DNA from: Deltaproteobacteria bacterium
GTDB lineage: Bacteria; Desulfobacterota; Syntrophia; Syntrophales; UBA2210
Length of the DNA stretch: 47,796 bases
Reading direction: 5' to 3'
Assembly (NCBI GenBank): GCA_019313695.1
Contig: JAFDAS010000005.1
Coordinates: 1 to 47,796, forward strand
Made by a program: the position numbers and the translations under genes. Below are positions 22,247 to 29,136 of the stretch, piece after piece. The notes beneath the pieces were generated by a model that worked only from the letters and a program-made list of their open reading frames with translations, was not told where the DNA came from and made no database searches. Position 1 is the first letter of the stretch; the number at the start of each line of letters is the position of its first letter.

Positions 22247-23434
22247 ATGCAACACGATAGTGACGCGGTAATTGCAAGCGCGTGCAGAACACCGCTTGGA
22301 ACGTTTCAGGGCGGATTGAGTAAAATTCCGGCCACAGAATTAGGCGCGGTCGTCATTAAGGAAGCGATAAACAGGGCAGGCCTTCAGCCAAAAGATATCG
22401 ATGAAGCCGTTATGGGCATGGTTCTCCCCTGCGGATACGGGCAGAACCCGGCGAGACAGGCCTCCCTCAAGGCGGCTATTCCCGTCGAAAAAGGCGCTAT
22501 CACCGTCAATAAAGTGTGCGGCTCCGGTCTTATGGCGGTAATACTGGCGGCGCAGTATGTCCAGACGGGTTTTGCGGATATCGTGGTGGCTGGCGGCATG
22601 GAAAACATGAGCTCGGCGCCGCATTATCTCCCCGATTCGCGTCTCGGGATTCGGATGGGAACGGGCAGCCTTATTGACCATATGGTTCACGACGGGCTCT
22701 GGGATGTCGTTAATGATTTTCACATGGGCATCACCAACGACATTATTTCAGAAAAATGGGGGATCAGTAGAGAGGATCAGGACGCGTTTGCCTGTGAGTC
22801 CTACAGACGGGCAACCGAAGCAGTCGAAAAGGGATTTTTCATAGAGGAAATCGTGCCTGTCGCATATCAGGACAGACGAAAGGGAACCATTACCATCGAT
22901 ACCGATGAAGGCCCCACGCCCACCAGCATGGAGCTCCTTTCCAAAATGAAACCGGCCTTCCAGAAAGAGGGCTACGCGACCGCCGGGAATGCTTCTATCA
23001 TCAGCGACGGCGCATCGGCTCTTGTGGTCACATCCCGCAAAACGGCACAGGAGCGGGGACTGCCTGTTTTAGCGAAAATTTGTGCGTCCGGGGCAGCCGG
23101 AATCGAGCTTGAGCATGTCCTGATGGCGCCCATTTATTCTATCCCGAAGACACTCAAGAGGGCGAGCCTTCAAATAACCGATATCGATCTGCACGAAATC
23201 AACGAGGCCTTTTCAGGATCAACGGTCGGTGTCATGAGGGTTCTCGGTATCGATCATGAAAAGGTAAACGTAAACGGGGGTTCGGTCGCGCTCGGTCATC
23301 CGATTGGCGCGTCGGGGGCCAGGGTTCTGACAACTCTCATCCATGAAATGAAGCGGCAAAACCTTGCGCTGGGGCAGGCTTCGCTCTGTCTGGGCGGCGG
23401 CGAAGCAGTCACCATGATTATCGAAATGGAGTAA
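22247..23434 (+). CDS. Thiolase (acetyl-CoA C-acetyltransferase)
   Basis: 395 residues from ATG 22247, preceded by GGAGG at 8 bases; the frame upstream is the palindromic repeat. Catalytic features: nucleophilic Cys91 in 'NKVCGSGLMAV', 'GGMENMSSAPHYLP', His in 'NVNGGSVALGHPIGASGAR' and the second Cys in 'ASLCLGGGEAVTM'. It cleaves acetoacetyl-CoA (or a 3-oxoacyl-CoA) with CoA to two acetyl-CoA, or the reverse, in the cytoplasm. First gene of a plus-strand operon with acyl-CoA dehydrogenase and isobutyryl-CoA-type mutase, so it likely performs the last step of butyryl-CoA oxidation. GC content and codon use are higher than in the island to its left. Confidence 0.93.
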   Translation: MQHDSDAVIASACRTPLGTFQGGLSKIPATELGAVVIKEAINRAGLQPKDIDEAVMGMVLPCGYGQNPARQASLKAAIPVEKGAITVNKVCGSGLMAVILAAQYVQTGFADIVVAGGMENMSSAPHYLPDSRLGIRMGTGSLIDHMVHDGLWDVVNDFHMGITNDIISEKWGISREDQDAFACESYRRATEAVEKGFFIEEIVPVAYQDRRKGTITIDTDEGPTPTSMELLSKMKPAFQKEGYATAGNASIISDGASALVVTSRKTAQERGLPVLAKICASGAAGIELEHVLMAPIYSIPKTLKRASLQITDIDLHEINEAFSGSTVGVMRVLGIDHEKVNVNGGSVALGHPIGASGARVLTTLIHEMKRQNLALGQASLCLGGGEAVTMIIEME

Positions 23435-23438
23435 CATC

Positions 23439-23990
23439 ATGCCCAAAAAAGAAAAAAAGTGGAAATCCTTTGGTCAGAGAATACGGTCCTTGCGGGAAGA
23501 ACGGGATTTAAGCCTGGAAGAACTGGCGCATGAGATGGGCCATCCTCCCGATATATTGAAAAAAATAGAAGATGACAACATTGTCCCCCCTGTATCGCTG
23601 GTAATACAGCTCAGCCATATATTCAAGATAGATGTTGACCAGCTTGAAAGCGCGGAAGAAAAAAAGGCCTCCCGGCGGCGGGTCAAAAGTCACAAAAAAA
23701 GGGTGGATTCCTACGCGTATACATCCCTGTCCCGTCCCGGCTCAGATAAGCACCTGAGGGCATATCTTGTGACAATTGATCCTGAAACACAGCATAAGGG
23801 TGTTGAGTACCACCACGAAGGTGAAGAGTTCGTCTATGTCTTAAAGGGCGGCATTACAATCCAGATCGGGGATAACGTGACAAAACTGAAAGAGGGCGAG
23901 CACATCCATTTCAATTCCGCCCTCCATCACAAATTGAGCAATCCCACAAAAGAGACCACGGAACTTCTGGTCATGGTCTATATTCCATAG
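23439..23990 (+). CDS. XRE-cupin transcriptional regulator
   Basis: 183 residues: N-terminal Cro/CI helix-turn-helix ('GQRIRSLREERDLSLEELAH', ~12-70) and C-terminal cupin_2 domain ('VEYHHEGEEFVYVLKGGITI' ... 'GEHIHFNSALHHKLSN', ~110-183) with His/Glu residues able to bind metal. Such regulators sense small ligands and control nearby catabolic genes. It starts 4 bases after the thiolase stop and ends 12 bases before the acyl-CoA dehydrogenase, so it is embedded in the operon it probably controls. Ligand unknown; an acyl-CoA or short-chain acid is a guess. Confidence 0.88.
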   Translation: MPKKEKKWKSFGQRIRSLREERDLSLEELAHEMGHPPDILKKIEDDNIVPPVSLVIQLSHIFKIDVDQLESAEEKKASRRRVKSHKKRVDSYAYTSLSRPGSDKHLRAYLVTIDPETQHKGVEYHHEGEEFVYVLKGGITIQIGDNVTKLKEGEHIHFNSALHHKLSNPTKETTELLVMVYIP

Positions 23991-24002
23991 GAGGACTGTA
24001 TC

Positions 24003-25139
24003 TTGTTTCAACTGACAAGCGAACAGGAAATGGTCAGATTGATGGCCGGGGACTTTGCAAAAAAAGAGCTTGAGCCTTACGCCCGCGAACGGGACAAGAA
24101 TGAAACATTCCCCGCGGAAGTAATCAGGAAAATGGGTGACCTGGGTCTTATGGGCATGATGGTTCCTCCGGAACACGGAGGTTCCGGTGCGGGAGCGGTG
24201 AGTTATTCGCTCGCACTGCAGGAAATCGCTTATGCTTGCGCTTCCACGGCTGTCACCATGTCCGTGGCAAACCTCTCAACGGAACCTCTTCTTCACTTCG
24301 GCAACGAAGAACAGAAAGAAAAATACTTGCTACCCCTTGCCGCCGGCCAAAAACTCGGAGCCTTCGCGATTACGGAACCCGATGCCGGTTCCGATCCAAG
24401 CAGCATGATGACCAGCGCCGAGGAAAAAGATGATCACTATCTTATCAACGGGAGAAAAATCTTTATCACCAACGGCAGCTATGCCGATGTTATTAACCTG
24501 ATCGCGCGCACCGACTCTCAAAAGGGCAATCGGGGGTTATCGGCCTTTCTCATCGAAAAAGGGATGCCGGGATTTTCTATCGGGAAGAAAGAAGAGAAAC
24601 TGGGCCTTCGCGCATCGGATACTGTGGAACTTGTCTTTGATGATTGCAGAGTTCCAAAAGAAAATTTGCTGGGAAAGAAGGGACAGGGGTTCAAGGTTGC
24701 CATGACCGCTCTGGACAGCGGTCGAATCGGAATCGCGTCACAATCATTAGGGATTGCGCGGGCATGCCTGGACGAAGCCGTCAACTATTCTCAAAATCGC
24801 AGGCAATTCGGCAAGGCGATCAGTTCCTTTCAGGCGATACAGTGGATGATAGCCGATATGGCCACCCAGATCGAAGCGGCATACTGGCTTACCCTGGCGG
24901 CGGCCAACCAAAAAGACCTGGGGGTTCCCTTCACAAAAGAGGCCTCCATGGCAAAGCTCTTTGCGTCTGAACTGGCGAACAGGGCAGCATACAAAGCCCT
25001 TCAAATTCACGGGGGTTACGGCTATATGGCGGAGTATAAAATAGAACGTCTCTACCGTGACGCGCGAGTCACCACTATTTACGAAGGAACCTCGGAAGTT
25101 CAACGGATTGTCATTGCCAGGGAATTCCTGGGAAAATGA
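24003..25139 (+). CDS. Short-chain acyl-CoA dehydrogenase
   Basis: 378 residues from a TTG start with AGGAGG 8 bases upstream; no in-frame ATG gives a full N terminus. Family blocks: 'LGAFAITEPDAGSDPSSM' (FAD/substrate), 'FITNGSYADV', 'RRQFGKAISSFQAIQWMIAD' and 'LQIHGGYGYMAEYKIERLYRD'. The catalytic glutamate is in 'TTIYEGTSEVQRIVIA', the position used by butyryl-/isobutyryl-CoA dehydrogenases. It oxidises acyl-CoA to 2-enoyl-CoA using FAD, normally passing electrons to electron-transfer flavoprotein. Between thiolase and mutase genes it fits butyryl-CoA to crotonyl-CoA. Enoyl-CoA hydratase, 3-hydroxybutyryl-CoA dehydrogenase and EtfAB are not in this operon. Confidence 0.93.
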   Translation: MFQLTSEQEMVRLMAGDFAKKELEPYARERDKNETFPAEVIRKMGDLGLMGMMVPPEHGGSGAGAVSYSLALQEIAYACASTAVTMSVANLSTEPLLHFGNEEQKEKYLLPLAAGQKLGAFAITEPDAGSDPSSMMTSAEEKDDHYLINGRKIFITNGSYADVINLIARTDSQKGNRGLSAFLIEKGMPGFSIGKKEEKLGLRASDTVELVFDDCRVPKENLLGKKGQGFKVAMTALDSGRIGIASQSLGIARACLDEAVNYSQNRRQFGKAISSFQAIQWMIADMATQIEAAYWLTLAAANQKDLGVPFTKEASMAKLFASELANRAAYKALQIHGGYGYMAEYKIERLYRDARVTTIYEGTSEVQRIVIAREFLGK

Positions 25140-25192
25140 TGTCTGGCAGATGAGCGACAATACGGGGTTTTTCTTATTCTTGAAAGTAACGA

Positions 25193-25298
25193 GTGTCGTG
25201 TCAATCAAGAAATGTCATTTCTACCGCAGGGAGAAATCTAAGATTTCTCAGTTGTGAAAACTCCTTCGAAATGACAGAATATCGTTGACATGACACGA
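25193..25298. repeat. Palindromic REP-like element inside the mutase operon
   Basis: Outer TCGTGTCAA (25196-25204) with TTGACATGACACGA (25285-25298), middle GTCATTTC / GAAATGAC, and a perfect inner stem GAGAAATCT-a-AGATTTCTC (25231-25249). It fills the only large gap between acyl-CoA dehydrogenase and the mutase and could attenuate or stabilise the transcript. Confidence 0.8.
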
Positions 25299-25361
25299 GC
25301 AAGAATCACCTCCAGATGTAATCCATTATGGCGGTATTCCAATAGAAAGGAGGGGGAAAGC

Positions 25362-27044
25362 GTGTATTTCAGCAAAAAAGTGCTCGAACAATCCCCTGCG
25401 CTGAAAAAGAAATGGGAAGATGAGGTCAAAAAAACCGTGGCCAGACGGTCTGACCAGAAAGAACGCTGGTCCACGGTATCTGACCTGGAGATCAAAAGAA
25501 TATATGGTCCCGAAGATATCAAGGATATGGATTTCGAAAGAGATGTCGGATATCCGGGGCAGTTTCCCTATCTTCGGGGCAATCAGGTGACGGGATACCG
25601 GGGACAGTCTTGGACATTCAGAATGTTTGCCGGAATGGGGAGCGCAAAAGACACTAACGAACGCTGGCATATGCTCCTGAAGCAGGGCCAGACGGGACTC
25701 AGCACGGCCTTTGATTTTCCCACACTCATGGGATACGACACCGGCGATCCGCACGCGCGGGGAGAATGCGGCAAATGCGGCGTTGCAATCGATACCCTCG
25801 AGGATTTTCTGCAACTCGTTGACAAAATTCCGCTGGACAAGATTACTACTTCCATGACCATAAACCCGCCTGCTTCGATTCTCTGGGCCATGTACTGTGC
25901 CGCAGCTGACATTCAGGGCGTCCCTCTTACAAAAATAGGTGGCACGATTCAGAACGACATGCTGAAGGAGTTTATCGCCCAGAAGACCTTTATGTGCCCC
26001 CCGGGGCCGTCGGTTAAACTGGTCAGCGACACCGTTGAATTTGGCACAAAATACGTACCCAAGTGGAACACCATCAGCATCAGCGGATATCATATCAGAG
26101 AAGCAGGATCCACGGCTGTACAGGAACTGGCCTTCACGTTGAGGGACGGCATCGAATATGTAGATGATGTGATAAAGCGAAAAGGACTTGACGTGGACTC
26201 GTTCGCGCCGCGGCTCTCCTTTTTCTTCAACTCCCATATCGATTTCTTCGAAGAAATCTGTAAGATGAGGGCCGCTCGAAGGATCTGGTCCACCGTTATG
26301 CGCGATCGTTTTAAGGCAAAGGATCCGCGTTCTTGGTGGATGCGTTTCCATACCCAGACAGCGGGATGTTCTCTTACCGCGCAGCAACCTTACAATAATG
26401 TCGTTCGAACGGCCGTTGAGGCCCTTGCCGCCGTATTGGGCGGAACACAGTCGCTGCATACAAACTCGCTTGATGAAGTGTGGTGCCTGCCTACCGAACA
26501 CGCCGTAGAGATCGCCCTGAGAACACAGCAGATCATAGCCGAGGAGACCGGCACGGCGAACACGATAGATCCCCTGGCCGGCTCGTATTTCGTTGAGTCT
26601 CTGACCAATGAGATGGAGGAAAAGGCCTGGGAATATATAGAAAAAATCGACGCAATGGGAGGCATGGTAGCCGCCATTGAAAGGGGCTTTCCGCAGATGG
26701 AGATCTCCGATGCCGCTTATAAATATCAGAGGCAGCTGGATGCAGGCGAAAAGGTGATGGTGGGTGTTAATAAATACGCAACCGAAGAAGCGGATGAAAT
26801 ACCCGTCCTCGATATAGATGATCGTGTCGAGAACGAACAGATGGAACGTCTGGAAGCGGTCAGGAGAAAACGGGACAGCAAGGCCGTCAAGAGGAGTCTG
26901 GATGATATAAAAAACGCGTGTAAAAAGGGCGAAAATGTTATGCCCCATTGTATTGAGGCGGTTAAGAATCTTGCCAGCCTTCAGGAAATATGCGATGTAT
27001 ATCGTGAGGTATACGGTGAATATCGAGATCCGGCAATGTACTAG
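25362..27044 (+). CDS. icmA: B12-dependent acyl-CoA mutase large subunit, isobutyryl-CoA mutase type
   Basis: 560 residues from GTG 25362, preceded by a strong GGAGGGGG site; the longer frame to 25290 is repeat sequence. It is the TIM-barrel part only (no B12 domain), like IcmA/HcmA. The barrel shows 'SWTFRMFAGMG', 'TIQNDMLKEFIAQKTF', 'SISISGYHIREAG' and 'LGGTQSLHTNSLDE'. At the substrate-specifying positions of methylmalonyl-CoA mutase (Tyr89, Arg207; P. shermanii numbering, which coincides here) it has Phe89 and Gln207, the pair found in isobutyryl-CoA mutase; residue 116 is Ala, not the Asp of 2-hydroxyisobutyryl-CoA mutase. So isobutyryl-CoA <-> butyryl-CoA is the best reading; pivalyl-/isovaleryl-CoA mutase remains possible. 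Genomes are often mis-annotated as methylmalonyl-CoA mutase here. Confidence 0.85.
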   Translation: MYFSKKVLEQSPALKKKWEDEVKKTVARRSDQKERWSTVSDLEIKRIYGPEDIKDMDFERDVGYPGQFPYLRGNQVTGYRGQSWTFRMFAGMGSAKDTNERWHMLLKQGQTGLSTAFDFPTLMGYDTGDPHARGECGKCGVAIDTLEDFLQLVDKIPLDKITTSMTINPPASILWAMYCAAADIQGVPLTKIGGTIQNDMLKEFIAQKTFMCPPGPSVKLVSDTVEFGTKYVPKWNTISISGYHIREAGSTAVQELAFTLRDGIEYVDDVIKRKGLDVDSFAPRLSFFFNSHIDFFEEICKMRAARRIWSTVMRDRFKAKDPRSWWMRFHTQTAGCSLTAQQPYNNVVRTAVEALAAVLGGTQSLHTNSLDEVWCLPTEHAVEIALRTQQIIAEETGTANTIDPLAGSYFVESLTNEMEEKAWEYIEKIDAMGGMVAAIERGFPQMEISDAAYKYQRQLDAGEKVMVGVNKYATEEADEIPVLDIDDRVENEQMERLEAVRRKRDSKAVKRSLDDIKNACKKGENVMPHCIEAVKNLASLQEICDVYREVYGEYRDPAMY

Positions 27045-27101
27045 TTTTCGTTTGTGGATGAACACATGTCGGGGAAATAACACAGAGGAGGAGAAAGGTT
27101 G

Positions 27102-27503
27102 ATGGGGGAAAGAAAACTTCGCATTATGGTTGCCAAACCGGGACTCGACGGGCATGACCGTGGGGCTCGGGTGCTTGCCAGGTGTTTTCGCGACGCCGGG
27201 TTCGAGGTGATTTATACCGGTTGCCATCAGACCCCGGAACAGATTGCGGCTTCGGCCATACAGGAAGATGTCGATGTCGTCGGTCTCAGCTGCCTGTCAG
27301 GTGCCCATCGATACCTCTTTCCCCGGGTAGTTGAATTACTCAAAGAGCAGAAAGCCGAAGACATTACGGTTATAGGAGGAGGCGTCATCCCGGACCAGGA
27401 TTTTCAGATGCTGTACGACGCGGGAATCAAGGAGATCTTTACACCGGGGGCATCTCTCGACTCTATCGTTGAGTGGATAAACACTCATATAAAACTGAGC
27501 TGA
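27102..27503 (+). CDS. icmB: Cobalamin-binding small subunit of the acyl-CoA mutase
   Basis: 133 residues; ATG 27102 follows a GGAGGAGAAAGG stretch (a TTG one codon earlier is less likely). B12-binding motif: 'GLDGHDRGARVLA' (DxHxxG, histidine replaces the DMB base as lower axial ligand), 'VVGLSCLSGAH' (SxL) and 'ITVIGGGVIPDQD' (GG). It pairs with the large subunit 57 bases upstream to form the split mutase, as in ICM and archaeal-type MCM. Cytoplasmic. Confidence 0.93.
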   Translation: MGERKLRIMVAKPGLDGHDRGARVLARCFRDAGFEVIYTGCHQTPEQIAASAIQEDVDVVGLSCLSGAHRYLFPRVVELLKEQKAEDITVIGGGVIPDQDFQMLYDAGIKEIFTPGASLDSIVEWINTHIKLS

Positions 27504-27520
27504 TACAAACCGGGATCGCC

Positions 27521-28504
27521 ATGACAAAGACCGATAAAATAAGAAAAGGGGATGTCCGTACTGCCACACGTCTGATCCGGAATATCGAAAATAATATTCC
27601 CGAGGCGAGATCGACGATCAGGACCCTTTTCCCTTTTACCGGAAAAGCGCGTGTAATCGGTTTGACCGGGCCTCCCGGCGCCGGTAAAAGCACATTGATC
27701 GACTCATTGATTGCCCTTTACAGGGATAGAGATAAGAAGGTCGGAGCGCTTCTTGTAGATCCCACAAGTCCCTTTACGGGTGGAGCGATATTAGGCGACA
27801 GGATACGACTTCAGCGTCACGCGGAAGATCCCGATGTCTTTGTGAGAAGCCTTGCAACACGAGGTGCCCTGGGCGGACTTTCAAAAGCGGCAGGTGACGC
27901 CGTTCATGTGATGGACGCGATGGGAAAAGATGTCATCCTTGTTGAAACGGTCGGGACGGGACAGCAGGAAGTGGAGATCATGAATCATGTGCACACCGTC
28001 ATCGTCGTCATTGTCCCGGGAATGGGAGATAGTATCCAGGCGATAAAGGCCGGGATACTCGAAGTGGCCGATGTATTCGTTATCAACAAGGCCGAACGTG
28101 AAGGAGCCGACAAGTTATACCAGGAACTGATGGCTATGCTCAATATGGTGGATTCATTCCCCGGCGGATGGCGTCCCCCCGTAATCAGAGTCGGGAATCT
28201 CTTTGATAAAGAGATATTTGAAAAAAATATTGCAGAATTGTCTAACAGTATTGATGCGCACTACCGGAATCTTGTGGAAAACGATCTTCTCGGTGACCGT
28301 GTTCGCCGTAAGGTCACAGCCGAATTGAATGAGGCGCTTCAGTTCTCCATACTTGCGCCCATACTGGAAAAACTGATTGCTGAAGGCGAATTCGATACGC
28401 TGGTGGATAAATTGCTGAAGAAAGAAACTGATCCTTACACATGCGCCGAGGAAGTGGCTAAAAAATATTTGCGGAAGCAGCCACTAAAAGGAGTTGCCGG
28501 ATGA
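27521..28504 (+). CDS. meaB: MeaB/ArgK-type G3E GTPase, mutase chaperone
   Basis: 327 residues from ATG 27521, 17 bases after the small-subunit stop. P-loop 'GLTGPPGAGKSTLID' (~48-60), 'LVDPTSPFTGGAILGDRIR' (switch region and base-binding Asp), 'VETVGTGQQEVEI' (Walker B/switch III neighbourhood) and 'VINKAERE' (NKxD-like). MeaB proteins gate delivery of adenosylcobalamin to the mutase and protect it from inactivation. Overlap of 4 bases with the adenosyltransferase gene makes a cofactor-loading unit. Confidence 0.93.
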   Translation: MTKTDKIRKGDVRTATRLIRNIENNIPEARSTIRTLFPFTGKARVIGLTGPPGAGKSTLIDSLIALYRDRDKKVGALLVDPTSPFTGGAILGDRIRLQRHAEDPDVFVRSLATRGALGGLSKAAGDAVHVMDAMGKDVILVETVGTGQQEVEIMNHVHTVIVVIVPGMGDSIQAIKAGILEVADVFVINKAEREGADKLYQELMAMLNMVDSFPGGWRPPVIRVGNLFDKEIFEKNIAELSNSIDAHYRNLVENDLLGDRVRRKVTAELNEALQFSILAPILEKLIAEGEFDTLVDKLLKKETDPYTCAEEVAKKYLRKQPLKGVAG

Positions 28505-29055
28505 ACGACCACATCGAAAAAGGAACGGAAAAACATGACAGGGGCCTCGTAATGGTCTTGACCGGAGATGGAAAGGGGAAAACCACATCGGCGCTCGGGC
28601 AGGCCCTCCGGGCAGTCGGCCATGGTTTCAAGGTTTATATGATCCAGTTTATGAAGGGGAGAAAATATGGCGAGGTGATTGCCGCGGAAAAACATCTTCC
28701 CGATTTGACCGTTGAGCAATTCGGTCTCGACAGTTTTGTAATGAGGGACAATCCCGCGCCCGTGGATATCGAACTGGCACAGGAAGGGCTGGAGCGCGCA
28801 CAGGAAATAATTGCTTCCGACGCATACGACATGGTGATACTCGATGAAATTAACGTGGCCCTTGATTTCAAACTGGTATCACTGGACGAAGTTCTGGAAT
28901 TGATTAAGAATAAACCCGTCAGGCTAACCCTGATACTCACCGGAAGATATGCCCCGCTTGAGATCGTCGAGATAGCCGATATGGTAAGTGAAGTAAAAGA
29001 GATAAAACATCACTATGCTTCCGGTATCAAAGACCGGCCGGGTATCGAGTTTTAG
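28501..29055 (+). CDS. cobO: Cob(I)yrinic acid a,c-diamide / cobalamin adenosyltransferase (CobA/BtuR family)
   Basis: 184 residues; ATGA overlap with meaB. P-loop 'LTGDGKGKTTSALGQALRA' (20-38) in the unusual orientation used by CobA/BtuR, 'VYMIQFMKGRKYGE', and 'YDMVILDEINVALDFKLV' followed by 'LILTGRYAP'. It transfers the adenosyl group of ATP to Co(I) corrinoid, making the cofactor needed by the mutase. Being last in the mutase operon rather than in a cobalamin biosynthesis cluster suggests a dedicated cofactor supply or repair role. Confidence 0.92.
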   Translation: MNDHIEKGTEKHDRGLVMVLTGDGKGKTTSALGQALRAVGHGFKVYMIQFMKGRKYGEVIAAEKHLPDLTVEQFGLDSFVMRDNPAPVDIELAQEGLERAQEIIASDAYDMVILDEINVALDFKLVSLDEVLELIKNKPVRLTLILTGRYAPLEIVEIADMVSEVKEIKHHYASGIKDRPGIEF

Positions 29056-29074
29056 GAACAAAGGGATCATCCAT

Positions 29075-29126
29075 TGTAACGGGCGGCCTGAGCCCATACA
29101 GTGTATACGCGCAAACTGTCGTTACA
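29075..29126. terminator. Inverted repeat between convergent cobO and dynamin-like genes
   Basis: TGTAACG (29075-29081) and CGTTACA (29120-29126) pair, with inner ACAGT/ACTGT. There is no T-run, so it is only a possible terminator or RNA-stabilising stem between two genes that converge. Confidence 0.4.
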
Positions 29127-29136
29127 GATCAATATG

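Noticed and set aside
25362-27044. Annotation of the mutase as methylmalonyl-CoA mutase
   Set aside because: Overall similarity is high, but the carboxylate-binding Tyr89/Arg207 are Phe/Gln, so the isobutyryl-CoA type fits better.
25326-27227. 633-codon open frame on the - strand opposite the mutase gene
   Set aside because: It is antisense to a clearly conserved gene, has no recognisable domain and no ribosome-binding site; GC-rich codons in the + gene leave the opposite frame open.
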